A stretch of 57,291 bases of DNA from an uncultured Lachnospiraceae bacterium (GCA_937910785.1 CALDLG010000002.1:1-57291), one strand, 5' to 3'; positions 25,486-34,409 are shown, counted from the first letter of the stretch. Notes: a model not told the origin generated them from the letters alone. Translations and numbers: made by a program.

Positions 25486-26604
25486 ATGATGGATCGAAAT
25501 ACATCAAGAGAAGCGTTATATCATGCATTAACGGACAACAGTTTTTCAACGGAAGGCAAAAAGCTGTTTATATGGGGAACGGGAAATACGGCGCAGCTTT
25601 ATCAGGAAGGGCTGAAAAGACTGGAGGAGGAAGGCTTTTTCATCTATGGATATTGCGATAATCATATGGAGAAATTTGCGGATGATCGATCCTTCTGTGG
25701 AAAACCTGTGCTGGGAGCGGAGGAGCTGCTGCGGGAGAAAAACGCGTATGTGCTGATCTGTACACCGCAGCCGCAGGCGGTCTGCGGCATTGCGGACCAG
25801 CTGAACGGGATGGGCATTCCCAATCGCCATATCGATGCGGTTATCTTTAGGCTGCATGCGAAAGAAGTGATGGCATGCTATGATGCGCTGGAGGATGAGG
25901 AAAGCAGGGATATCTACGCGGAGCTGGTTTTGTGCCGGATGAATGGGCGGTACCCTGTGAAACTGAATATAAACAGGAAGCAGTATTTTGCGCCGGATCG
26001 GTTCCGGAATGCAAACGCGAATGAGGTATTTGTGGACTGCGGCGCGTTTGTTGGAGACGTTGTGGAGCGTTACATTTGGAACAAGGGGGGGGCATTTGGG
26101 AAAATCATTGCTTTTGAACCGGACAAAGGGAATTATGACGCTCTGGCATATCGCGTGAAGCGCCTGAAAAAAGAATGGAATCTGAAGGAAGACAGCATCG
26201 TGCTGGAATACGCGGGAATCGGGGAACAAAACGGAGAGGGCGTATTCGTACATGATGCGGTGAACGGAGGACTGGGATCGAAATATGTGGCGGATGCGTC
26301 CGAAGGAGATGTAAGCCGCATATATTCCATTGATGGGTACATGACAGAGCCCTTTGACTTTCTGAAGGCGGATATTGAAGGATACGAATATCAGATGCTG
26401 CTGGGGGCAAGGGAGAGCATCCGGAGATACCGGCCGTTGTTAGCAGTGTGCATCTATCATAACGCGGTGGACTTCTATACAATCTTATTGTTGATCAGGT
26501 CGATTGAGCCGAAGTATAAATTTGCGCTCAGGCATCATACGGGTATTGAATCAGATACGGTGCTGTACGCGTGGGTGGAGGACAGAGATGGAGGATTACT
26601 ATGA
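25486..26604 (+). CDS. FkbM-type methyltransferase with N-terminal Rossmann domain (copy 1)
   Basis: 372 residues. Residues ~20-130 look like a dinucleotide-type Rossmann domain (KLFIWGTGNTAQLYQEGL). Residues ~180-345 are an FkbM SAM-dependent O-methyltransferase: NEVFVDCGAFVGDVVERY (motif I), IIAFEPDKGN and FDFLKADIEGYEYQMLLGA. Likely target is a sugar hydroxyl of the surface glycan. CGGAGGA supports ATG 25486. G8 at 26085-26092 lies in codons 200-203 (NKGGAFG), in the catalytic domain, and the present length keeps the frame open. Its stop overlaps the start of copy 2 (ATGA, 26601-26604). Confidence 0.93.
   Translation: MMDRNTSREALYHALTDNSFSTEGKKLFIWGTGNTAQLYQEGLKRLEEEGFFIYGYCDNHMEKFADDRSFCGKPVLGAEELLREKNAYVLICTPQPQAVCGIADQLNGMGIPNRHIDAVIFRLHAKEVMACYDALEDEESRDIYAELVLCRMNGRYPVKLNINRKQYFAPDRFRNANANEVFVDCGAFVGDVVERYIWNKGGAFGKIIAFEPDKGNYDALAYRVKRLKKEWNLKEDSIVLEYAGIGEQNGEGVFVHDAVNGGLGSKYVADASEGDVSRIYSIDGYMTEPFDFLKADIEGYEYQMLLGARESIRRYRPLLAVCIYHNAVDFYTILLLIRSIEPKYKFALRHHTGIESDTVLYAWVEDRDGGLL
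26085..26092 (+). repeat. G8 homopolymer in FkbM copy 1
   Basis: Eight G between ACAA and CATTTGG, inside the methyltransferase domain; a one-base slip would truncate or scramble the C-terminal half. Confidence 0.9.
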
Positions 26605-27719
26605 CGGATAAAGGTTTATCGAGAGAGGCATTGCATCATGCATTAACGGATAACAGCTTTTCACCGGAAGGCAGAAAGCTGTTTGTATGGGGAACGGGAA
26701 ATACGGCGCAGCTTTATCAGGAAGGGCTGAAAAGACTGGAGGAGGAAGGCTTTTTCATCTATGGATATTGCGATAATCATATGGAGAAATTTGCGGATGA
26801 TCGATCCTTCTGTGGAAAACCTGTGCTGGGAGCGGAGGAGCTGCTGCGGGAGAAAAACGCGTATGTGCTGATCTGTACACCGCAGCCGCAGGCGGTCTGC
26901 GGCATTGCGGACCAGCTGAACGGGATGGGCATTCCCAATCGCCATATCGATGCGGTTATCTTTAGGCTGCATGCGAAAGAAGTGATGGCATGCTATGATG
27001 CGCTGGAGGATGAGGAAAGCAGGGATATCTACGCGGAGCTGGTTTTGTGCCGGATGAATGGGCGGTACCCTGTGAAACTGAATATAAACAGGAAGCAGTA
27101 TTTTGCGCCGGATCGGTTCCGGAATGCAAACGCGAATGAGGTATTTGTGGACTGCGGCGCGTTTGTTGGAGACGTTGTGGAGCGTTACATTTGGAACAAG
27201 GGGGGGGCATTTGGGAAAATCATTGCTTTTGAACCGGACAAAGGGAATTATGACGCTCTGGCATATCGCGTGAAGCGCCTGAAAAAAGAATGGAATCTGA
27301 AGGAAGACAGCATCGTGCTGGAATACGCGGGAATCGGGGAACAAAACGGAGAGGGCGTATTCGTGCATGATGCGGTGAACGGAGGGCTGGGATCGAAATA
27401 TGTGGCGGATGCGTCCGAAGGAGATGTAAGCCGCATATACTCTATCGATGGGTACATGACAGAGCCCTTTGACTTTCTGAAGGCGGATATTGAAGGGTAT
27501 GAATATCAGATGCTGCTGGGGGCAAGAGAGAGCATCCGGAGATACCGGCCGTTGTTAGCAGTGTGTATCTATCATAACGCGGTGGATTTCTATACGATTT
27601 TATTATTGATTAAGTCCATTGAACCGAAGTATAAATTTGCGCTCAGGCATCATACGGGTCTGGTGTCAGAGACAGTGCTGTATGCCTGGGTGGAGGAAGG
27701 AAGCGCGTCCGCAGAGTGA
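26601..27719 (+). CDS. FkbM-type methyltransferase with N-terminal Rossmann domain (copy 2)
   Basis: 372 residues, nearly identical to the preceding gene. Start ATG 26601 with GGAGG at 26590-26594 overlaps the copy 1 stop by four bases, so the pair is coupled. Differences are concentrated in the first ~30 residues (MTDKGLSREALHHAL versus MMDRNTSREALYHAL) and at the C-terminus (GLVSETVLYAWVEEGSASAE versus GIESDTVLYAWVEDRDGGLL). G8 at 27200-27207 is conserved and in frame. Same predicted activity. Either dosage or different specificity through the ends. Confidence 0.93.
   Translation: MTDKGLSREALHHALTDNSFSPEGRKLFVWGTGNTAQLYQEGLKRLEEEGFFIYGYCDNHMEKFADDRSFCGKPVLGAEELLREKNAYVLICTPQPQAVCGIADQLNGMGIPNRHIDAVIFRLHAKEVMACYDALEDEESRDIYAELVLCRMNGRYPVKLNINRKQYFAPDRFRNANANEVFVDCGAFVGDVVERYIWNKGGAFGKIIAFEPDKGNYDALAYRVKRLKKEWNLKEDSIVLEYAGIGEQNGEGVFVHDAVNGGLGSKYVADASEGDVSRIYSIDGYMTEPFDFLKADIEGYEYQMLLGARESIRRYRPLLAVCIYHNAVDFYTILLLIKSIEPKYKFALRHHTGLVSETVLYAWVEEGSASAE
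27200..27207 (+). repeat. G8 homopolymer in FkbM copy 2
   Basis: Same tract as in copy 1, at the same codon position, within the identical block. Confidence 0.9.
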
Positions 27720-27765
27720 CTTTGCCTGGCGCGTATGAAAGAATCGGATAAGGAGGAAGGAAGTC

Positions 27766-28149
27766 ATGCAGGCCATGGAATATGCGGCGGGAAATGCATT
27801 GGGAGAGGAACTGAAACGTCTGAGAAAAGAAAGACATCTGTCTCAGGAAGAAGTGGCGGAGCGTTTACATATCAGAAGACAGACTTATTCACATTATGAG
27901 ACCGGACGAAGAAAGCCGTCGGCCAAATGTCTGTGTGCCCTGATGGCCCTGTATAAAATCCCCATGTCCGAGCTGCTGCGGTGTATGGGTGTGGACCAGA
28001 TGGAGGAGGATGGCGCGCTGTCTTCCCAGGAAGATGAATTGATTGGGTATTACAGAAAGATGGACGACCGGGACAGAGAGGATATTCTGGAGTATGCGAA
28101 GCTGAAGGGAGAAAGACTCAGGCGGAAGAAGCTGTTATGGGACGAATAG
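27766..28149 (+). CDS. XRE-family HTH regulator within the glycan island
   Basis: 127 residues. HTH at about 14-68 (LKRLRKERHLSQEEVAERLH, RRQTYSHYETGRRKPS), then an acidic/basic C-terminal helix region ending KGERLRRKKLLWDE. AGGAGG 9 bases before ATG 27766. Located between the FkbM pair and the O-acylation genes on the same strand, so it may regulate part of the island; no operator is evident. Confidence 0.92.
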   Translation: MQAMEYAAGNALGEELKRLRKERHLSQEEVAERLHIRRQTYSHYETGRRKPSAKCLCALMALYKIPMSELLRCMGVDQMEEDGALSSQEDELIGYYRKMDDRDREDILEYAKLKGERLRRKKLLWDE

Positions 28150-28168
28150 AGGAGGCATGGTTATAAAG

Positions 28169-28972
28169 ATGAAAATAGTTCGCTGTTTTCTATTATTGCT
28201 CTCGATTTTTGGCATGATCGCTGTCCTTCTTTACGATAAAGGAATTCCGGCAGGCGGTGGGACTTATGCTTCCTTTGAAGGAAAGGGAACGGCGGAAGAT
28301 CCCTGTCTGATACCGGACAAAGAGGCGTTGGAGACGCTGCGCGATCTGGTAAATGAAGGGGAGGCCTTTGAGGGCATTTATTTCAGACAAAGCGATGACA
28401 TCGATCTGGAAGAAGAGGAATGGATTCCGATCGGCGTGTTCGGTTCAGGCAATTATTTCGGAGGGATTTATGACGGCGGAGCGCATCGCATTATGAATCT
28501 GAGGGTATCTGCCGGCATAAACGGGTTTCCTTCCAACGGCGGTTTATTCGGGGTATTGGACGGAACGGTCAGGAACCTTGGAATTGAAAGCGGGCTGATT
28601 GAAGGAGATTATGTGGGAGCTATCACCAGCCATGGAACAAGCCGCGCCATGATTCTGAACTGTTATAACAAAGCGACTGTCAGAGGAACGGGGAGAGCAG
28701 GCGGCATCGTCGATAATCTGGGCGAAGGAGCGGTAATTAACTGTGTCAATTTCGGACAGGTTGAAGCACCGGTTTCCGCCTGTGCCGTATCCTATGATGC
28801 CGGTTGGATCATATCTGTTTATCCGCATGAAAGGGCCTGTACGGATTACTTTACAGGAAGTTTTTTTGCGGGAGTCATGGAAGGGAATTCCCCGCAGGAA
28901 TTGCTGAATGCGGGAATTGAAATGTTGGTGGAAGAGGGAATTATTCGGAAAGAGGATGTTGCCGTATGGTAA
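28169..28972 (+). CDS. Exported GLUG-repeat-like protein
   Basis: About 267 residues. N-terminal anchor or signal at residues 1-22 (CFLLLLSIFGMIAVLL), then a domain of the GLUG/beta-helix type: EGKGTAEDPCLIPDKEAL, SDDIDLEEEEWIPIG, GGIYDGGAHRIMNLR, GGLFGVLDGTVRNLGIESG and repeated GG..D.LG..AVINC turns. Such proteins are exported and often surface bound. ATG 28169 has GGAGG 13 bases upstream; ATG 28157 is only one base from the site, so 28169 is preferred. Immediately upstream of the MBOAT gene, perhaps an accessory for polymer binding. Confidence 0.8.
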   Translation: MKIVRCFLLLLSIFGMIAVLLYDKGIPAGGGTYASFEGKGTAEDPCLIPDKEALETLRDLVNEGEAFEGIYFRQSDDIDLEEEEWIPIGVFGSGNYFGGIYDGGAHRIMNLRVSAGINGFPSNGGLFGVLDGTVRNLGIESGLIEGDYVGAITSHGTSRAMILNCYNKATVRGTGRAGGIVDNLGEGAVINCVNFGQVEAPVSACAVSYDAGWIISVYPHERACTDYFTGSFFAGVMEGNSPQELLNAGIEMLVEEGIIRKEDVAVW

Positions 28973-29006
28973 CGGGATACGGAATTTTGAGGAGATTATT
29001 TTAGCG

Positions 29007-30442
29007 ATGCAGTTTGCTTCCATTTATTTTATCATATTTTTTTCGGTCCTCCTGGTGGGATACTATGCCATGCCGGCGAAAAAGTATCAATATTTGTTTA
29101 TTCTCGGTTGTAATCTGATCTTTTACATCAGTTGGATGAACAGTATATGGGATCTGTTTATGCTGGGAATTTTGATCGTAATCACCTGGGGGGGGTATTT
29201 TTTCTCGAACGGCGCCGGAACAGCACGGAATCAAAGGCAATGCTTCTTTTCGTACTGCTGCTTGGGCTGGCGCCGCTGCTTTTATTTAAATATTCCCATT
29301 TTGCCGTCAGTAATCTGATCGCCCCTGTCGGGATAAGTTTTTTCACTTTTCAGGCATTGGGATATTTTATCGATGTTTACAGGAAAAAGATTTCTCCTGA
29401 GAAAAATCTTTTTCGGTATGCCGCTTTCGTATCTTTCTTTCCGACGATTGTTTCCGGACCGATAAACAGAGCGGATTCGCTGCTGGCGCAGATGAAGCGG
29501 GAAGAGGGCATACGCTTTTCGGAGGATAATCTGAAAAGAGGATTGATGAAAGCCCTGTATGGAGCATTCATTAAGCTTGTGATCGCTGACAGACTGGCAG
29601 TGCTGACCGATACGGTGTTTGGCAGCTACAGAGCGTATGGCGGATTGATTCTGTTTTTTGCCGCGATCTGTTATACGATTCAGATATATTGTGATTTCAG
29701 TTCTTATTCTCTTATGGCGGTGGGAGTTTCCGAGATGCTTGGTTATCATGTGGTCGAAAATTTCAAGGCGCCCTATTTTGCGGAATCCATACAGGAATTC
29801 TGGCGCAGATGGCATATATCGTTAAGCACATGGTTCAGAGATTACGTTTATATATCGATGGGAGGAAACCGGTGTTCCGGGGTCCGACGGAACCTGAACC
29901 TGTTTGTCACTTTTCTGGTCAGCGGCCTGTGGCATGGGGCAAACTGGACATTTGTCTTCTGGGGAGGCCTGCATGGAATCTATCAGATTGTGGGAAATGT
30001 GACGAAGCCGTTTCGCTGCGCCTGGATTAAAAGACTGGGGATCAGAGAGGACTGTTTCAGCTTTCGGTTCGGGAAGAGACTGCTTGTCTTTCTGTGCGTT
30101 GCGTTTGCATGGATTTTTTTCCGAATGGATACGATAACGGATGCGTTCATCTATATCGGCAGGATGTTCACACGACCGGAGATCTGGGATCTGTTTCAGG
30201 GGGAAATATACCTGCTTGGACTGAATAAACTGCAGATGGACATTCTGGGACCGGCGTTTTTTCTGTTTCTTGCCGTGGATTACATGAAATATAAAAAAGA
30301 GATTGATATAGATGAATTTCTGCTCCGGCAGAATTTTCCGTTCCGGTGTCTCTTTATTACGGGAATGTTTTTGTATACATTTGTATTCGGCATGTATGGT
30401 CCGGAGTTTAACGCGCAGGATTTCATTTATTTTCATTTTTAG
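29007..30442 (+). pseudogene. MBOAT O-acyltransferase, out of frame at a G8 tract (phase-off candidate)
   Basis: AlgI/DltB/PatA-type membrane O-acyltransferase. It starts at ATG 29007 (MQFASIYFIIFFSVLLVGYY) with GAGGAG 12 bases upstream. After ITWGG at 29181-29195 the reading frame runs to a stop at 29316-29318, while the family sequence continues in another frame (VFFLERRRNSTESKAMLL onward to 30442). Adding one G (G9) or removing two (G6) joins both parts into a protein of about 478 residues, the usual size. The catalytic features RRWHISLSTWFRDY and SGLWHGANW lie downstream. So either a phase-variable gene in the OFF state, an assembly error in a homopolymer, or a true pseudogene. Partner SGNH gene follows in the same operon. 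Confidence 0.85.
29188..29195 (+). repeat. G8 homopolymer at the MBOAT frameshift point
   Basis: Eight G between ACCT and TATTT, the exact place where the MBOAT frame is lost. G9 restores it (IT W G G V F F L E). Confidence 0.92.
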
Positions 30443-30456
30443 AAGGAGAGAGTGTT

Positions 30457-31914
30457 ATGCAGGGAAAAAGGGTCATATCATGGATTATCTTTGCCACAGT
30501 GCTCATCGTATCGTTATCGGCCGTATGTGAGACGCTGTCCTTTAAATATGGGGACGGTATTCTGGGACTGGAGTATTGGTACGAACAGGAGGAGGATACG
30601 GTGGATCTGCTGATACTCGGATCGAGTCATGCCTTTGAAAATGTGAATACGGCCGTATTATACGATCAGTATGGCATTTCCTCCTATGTGCTTGCGGGAA
30701 GCGTTCAGCCGTTCTGGAATTCCTGGTATTATCTGAAGGAGGCGCTTAGGACGCAGAGACCGAAACTCGTGATTCTGGAAGGATATCTGGCAGTTCAGGA
30801 TTTTGAATATGGTGATCACAGCTGGATTATAAAGAACAATCTTGGCATAAAAAATTGCTTTGCACGTCTCTCTTCTATTGCGGTGTCCGCGCCGGAAGAC
30901 AAGGCGGATGATTATATATTCAGTTACAGGCTCTGGCATTCGAGATATGAAGAGATAAATGAGTCGGACTTTCCGGATTATTATGAGAAACCATTGTATG
31001 AATACTTTAAAGGGTTTCTCATAAACTGGGAGACGACCTCTTTTGAAAAACCGGGCGTGGAGACCTATCAGGGAGTAAAGAGCATAAACCGGAAAGAGGA
31101 ACTTTATTTCAGGAAGATCATCGAGCTGTGTCAACAGCAGGATATCCCCGTTATGGTGTTTGTTTCACCGTATGTTCTTTCAGAGGAGGAATGGGGGAAC
31201 TATCGTTATCTGGAGTCAGTTGCCGCGGAATATCAGGTCCCTTTTATCGATTATAACAGCGAAGAAGAATATGTGCGGATGGGCATTGATTTTGGCCGGG
31301 ATATGGCGGATATCGGACATTTAAATTACCTCGGAAACGTAAAATTTACCAGTGCTTTGGGAGAGGATGTACTGCAATATGTGCAGCTGCCGGATCACAG
31401 AGGGGACGGGAAATATGCTTCCTGGGAAATGAACAGCCGGGATATTCATGCGAGAGTTGCAGATCATGAAGTTGCGGCTGCGGGCGATTGCGGCAGTCTG
31501 GAGGCGGCGCTTGACCTGAATCATCAGATTCTGTATCTGTATGCAATTTCCGATACCAGTAAAATCTGTGCGGGAAGCAGTCTGCTCGATGTGGCCGGAA
31601 CGAATAAAAATCTGCTAAAGGACGGCGGATTTTATCTGTTGGATGACTCATGCGTCAGGAAAATAAATAATGACGAAGTTCAGTGGAAATATGAAGAGAT
31701 GCTGGATGAAAAATATTTCTTTGCAGAAAACCGTCTGGAGGTCAGGGAGAATCAGGTAATCCGGGAAACTTTATTATATTTTGACGGAAATCAGTATATT
31801 AATGAGCAGGAAGGAATGTATCTGTTTGTTTATAATCCGTTCACGAAATCTCTGTCAGGCGTAAAGCAGCTGAAAATGGATGCGGAAGGAAATGTGGCGG
31901 TGGTCAGTAAATAA
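30457..31914 (+). CDS. SGNH/AlgJ-like acetylation partner protein
   Basis: 485 residues. N-terminal membrane anchor at about 7-25. SGNH-type hydrolase/transferase core: LLILGSSHAFEN (nucleophile Ser around residue 57) and a C-terminal Asp-His block DIGHLNYLGN near residue 290. A ~160-residue C-terminal region of unknown fold follows. MBOAT plus SGNH pairs (AlgI/AlgJ, PatA/PatB, DltB/DltD) O-acetylate or acylate wall polymers outside the membrane. AAGGAGAG 6 bases before ATG 30457. With the MBOAT gene off, this protein may have no acyl donor. Confidence 0.85.
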   Translation: MQGKRVISWIIFATVLIVSLSAVCETLSFKYGDGILGLEYWYEQEEDTVDLLILGSSHAFENVNTAVLYDQYGISSYVLAGSVQPFWNSWYYLKEALRTQRPKLVILEGYLAVQDFEYGDHSWIIKNNLGIKNCFARLSSIAVSAPEDKADDYIFSYRLWHSRYEEINESDFPDYYEKPLYEYFKGFLINWETTSFEKPGVETYQGVKSINRKEELYFRKIIELCQQQDIPVMVFVSPYVLSEEEWGNYRYLESVAAEYQVPFIDYNSEEEYVRMGIDFGRDMADIGHLNYLGNVKFTSALGEDVLQYVQLPDHRGDGKYASWEMNSRDIHARVADHEVAAAGDCGSLEAALDLNHQILYLYAISDTSKICAGSSLLDVAGTNKNLLKDGGFYLLDDSCVRKINNDEVQWKYEEMLDEKYFFAENRLEVRENQVIRETLLYFDGNQYINEQEGMYLFVYNPFTKSLSGVKQLKMDAEGNVAVVSK

Positions 31915-31951
31915 AAGAGGAAGGAAAGATGACAGGAGTCAGTAAAGGAAA

Positions 31952-31989
31952 GCGGCAGCCGGAATAATCCGGCTGCTGCCGTATTTTTT
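31952..31989. terminator. Strong terminator ending the glycan island, shared with the convergent gene
   Basis: Stem GCAGCCGGA (31955-31963) / TCCGGCTGC (31968-31976), extended to about 12 bp with one G-T mismatch pair, loop ATAA, then GTATTTTTTG. The mcp gene ends ten bases further on the opposite strand. Confidence 0.88.
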
Positions 31990-31998
31990 GATACGGTG

Positions 31999-34026
31999 CT
32001 ATTGAATCCGAAACTGGCTGATCAGCTGATTTAAGGTTCTGGCCTGATCGGACAGCTCGTTGGAAATCGTTGCGCTTTTTTCCGCGGCGGAGGAATTGGT
32101 CTCTATGACTTTGGAGACCTCTTTAATTCTGTTATCCACTGAGATGATCATTTCCGACTGCTGGACGCTGGCAAGTGAAATCTCATCCATCAACTCTTTG
32201 ATGGACTGGATACATTCGCTGATGACCTTCATGGCGGAAATGACGAGATCGGTAGATTCCGTTCCTGTTTTTACATCCTGAATGGAACGGTTGATTAAAA
32301 TACCTGTATTGTTTGCGGCCTCTCCGGACTTGGCGGCAAGATTTCGGACTTCCTCGGATACAACGGAAAAGCCTTTTCCCGCTTCGCCGGCTCTTGCGGC
32401 TTCCACTGAGGCGTTCAGCGCAAGAATATTGGTCTGGAAAGCGATATCCTCAATGGTTTTGACAATGCTGCCGATCTGAGCGGAGGACCGGTCGATATTT
32501 CGAGTGGCAATAACCAGCTGCTCCATTCTGGTATCGGCTTCAGCGGCATAACCGGTAGCCCTGTCCACCAGATCGCTTGCGTTGCCGCAGCGGACTGTAC
32601 TGTTTTGAATCTGTTCGGTAATGTCCGTAACATTGGATACCAGTCCGTCGATGGAAAGCTTTTGCTGCATGGTTCCCTGAGACAGCGCCTGCGCGCCCGC
32701 AGAAACCTGGTTGGCGCCGTTATTTACCTGATTTGCGATGTGGGTAATATCCCGCATGACATCGGTAAGATGGGTGCGGATGCTTTTCAGGCTTTCGGCC
32801 AGTACCCTGAAGTCACCAATATAGTATGCTTCGTTTGTTGTAACATCTACGGCAATGTTGCCATCTGCCATTTCGCCCAGAATCCGGCCGATATCGTTAA
32901 TCGTTTTACGAAGGCAGTCACAGAGATGATGGATCGTCTGTGCAATCATGCCAATCTCATCTTTTCTTCCATAGAATGGTTCCAGATCCTGATCTGCGGA
33001 AAGCTCCAGATTGCCAAGACGCCGGATAGCCCCTTCCATGATCATAAGTTCCCGCCCTTCCCGATACAGGATCAGCAGCGTAATCAGGACAACGATGAAT
33101 GCGACGCCCGCGCACAAAACGCCGATGGTCTTGCGTACGGTTTCCACTTCCGCATAAACTTCGGATGCATTATCGCGGACCATGAAGACCCAGTTGCGGT
33201 CCTTCAGATATTTGTATACGACCAGCTGGTTGGTTTCATTTTCATCCTGATAGAAATAGGTTCCGGCCTGTGTGCTGCCGTCTTCTTTGATGCGGCGAAC
33301 GATCTCCAGATAACCGGGGTCGGTCGTCTCCGTATTCAGTAAAGCTTCGTCCTGATGATACAGGTATGTACCGGTTTCCACATTCAGAAACACATATTCG
33401 CTGTTGGGCAGGCCTTCGATGTCCAGATCCAGAAGGGAATCCATTAAGCTGCCAGCATAAACGCCGGCGCCCACATACCCGATACAGTCCTGTTCGTCAA
33501 AGAGCGGATAGTACATAGAGATGATCATGCTTCCCGTTCCCGGTGATTTCATGATTCCCAGATTGGTCAGCTGTGGTTTTGACAGAATGGTCTCCTGAAA
33601 CGTGTTTAACGATTCACCACTCCTGGTTGTAATACCGATGGCATCTCTGGAAGTGTGCGTCAGAACATAGGTAGAAGGAGCGGCGATATATAATCCTTCG
33701 AATATGCCTTTGATTGCGGCAAAATCCTCCGTATACCGCTGGCCTTTTTCCAGAAGCGCGGGATTTTCCGGATCTGTAAGAAGATTGTGGACTTCGCTGC
33801 CCAGCGCAAAGGCGGTAATATATTCCTCCGCAGAGGCCACATAGTCATTTATGATTGCGGCTCTGGATTCTACCGCGTCGATCATCTGATTGGTGATATT
33901 GCTTTCGACCATAGATGAAATGCGGTTTGAAACGATATACCAGAGTAAGAGCATTCCCGCAAAAGTGAGCGTTGTTGTAATAATGCCGATACGTGTGGCA
34001 AGTCCGCGGTTCACAAGAAATTTCAT
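31999..34026 (-). CDS. Methyl-accepting chemotaxis protein with double-Cache sensor
   Basis: 675 residues on the minus strand, start complement 34024-34026 with AGGGGGAA upstream. Helix 1 at ~12-34, an extracytoplasmic dCache-type sensor at ~40-300, helix 2 at ~306-328, HAMP at ~330-385, and a cytoplasmic signalling helix hairpin with the conserved tip region FQTNILALNASVEAARAGEA and SEEVRNLAAKSGEA. Ligand unknown. A sigma-A style promoter (TTGAAA, 17 bp, TAGAAT) precedes it. No other motility gene is in the window. Confidence 0.95.
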   Translation of the reverse strand: MKFLVNRGLATRIGIITTTLTFAGMLLLWYIVSNRISSMVESNITNQMIDAVESRAAIINDYVASAEEYITAFALGSEVHNLLTDPENPALLEKGQRYTEDFAAIKGIFEGLYIAAPSTYVLTHTSRDAIGITTRSGESLNTFQETILSKPQLTNLGIMKSPGTGSMIISMYYPLFDEQDCIGYVGAGVYAGSLMDSLLDLDIEGLPNSEYVFLNVETGTYLYHQDEALLNTETTDPGYLEIVRRIKEDGSTQAGTYFYQDENETNQLVVYKYLKDRNWVFMVRDNASEVYAEVETVRKTIGVLCAGVAFIVVLITLLILYREGRELMIMEGAIRRLGNLELSADQDLEPFYGRKDEIGMIAQTIHHLCDCLRKTINDIGRILGEMADGNIAVDVTTNEAYYIGDFRVLAESLKSIRTHLTDVMRDITHIANQVNNGANQVSAGAQALSQGTMQQKLSIDGLVSNVTDITEQIQNSTVRCGNASDLVDRATGYAAEADTRMEQLVIATRNIDRSSAQIGSIVKTIEDIAFQTNILALNASVEAARAGEAGKGFSVVSEEVRNLAAKSGEAANNTGILINRSIQDVKTGTESTDLVISAMKVISECIQSIKELMDEISLASVQQSEMIISVDNRIKEVSKVIETNSSAAEKSATISNELSDQARTLNQLISQFRIQ

Positions 34027-34075
34027 TTTATTTTCCCCCTGCATAAAGATTAGCGTTTTTTCTTCCGGCAAAAAT

Positions 34076-34104
34076 ATTCTAGCATGGGCCGTTTTGATTT
34101 TCAA
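34076..34104 (-). promoter_or_regulatory. Promoter of the chemoreceptor gene
   Basis: On the minus strand TTGAAA (complement of 34099-34104), 17-bp spacer, TAGAAT (complement of 34076-34081), about 50 bp before the start codon. This looks like sigma-A rather than the flagellar sigma-28 consensus. Confidence 0.6.
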
Positions 34105-34195
34105 GTTCGAAGTTTTGTCTGATTTTTACTTGATTTTTACCTCATATAACAATGAAAAGCCGTCTGGGAAGTGTGACAGAAAATCCGGAAAGTCT

Positions 34196-34248
34196 GATAA
34201 GAAATTTGATAAGAAAAGTTTGATTGATAAGAAATGATTGATAAGAAA
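34196..34248 (+). repeat. Four direct copies of GATAAGAAA
   Basis: Copies at 34196-34204, 34208-34216, 34226-34234 and 34240-34248, irregularly spaced (12, 18, 14 bp). In the 383-bp divergent gap 34027-34409. Confidence 0.75.
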
Positions 34249-34320
34249 GGAAAATTTAACTTTACATCGAACGTCTTTTATGATAAGCTTGATTTTGTCA
34301 AAAGTTCATCGTACTGGTAG

Positions 34321-34370
34321 TACAAAAGTGCCACTTCTATTGCGGATGCAATATAAGGGCACTTTTTGTA
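34321..34370 (+). promoter_or_regulatory. Nested hairpin leader before a methyltransferase gene
   Basis: Outer arms at 34321-34332 and 34358-34370 pair through about 12 bp (TACAAAAGTGCC with GGCACTTTTTGTA, one extra T). An inner stem TATTGC/GCAATA lies inside. The right arm ends in a T run, so it resembles a terminator or attenuator placed 40 bp before the gene at 34410. No recognised riboswitch. Confidence 0.5.
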
Positions 34371-34409
34371 TTTGGCCGGAAAACAGAAGAAGGAAAAGGG
34401 GTGGCTGTA

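Larger units (their letters stand above)
25571..27364 (+). repeat. Tandem duplication: 679-bp block seen twice, apparently identical
   Basis: 25571-26249 and 26686-27364 (offset 1115 bp) read identically by eye, base for base, while the gene ends on either side differ by scattered mostly silent changes. First differences are at 25570/26685 and 26250/27365. Confidence 0.9.

Noticed and set aside
29132..30442. A separate MBOAT gene starting at 29132
   Set aside because: The N-terminal helices of the family are encoded upstream in another frame from 29007; the residues before the G8 run in this frame do not look like MBOAT sequence.
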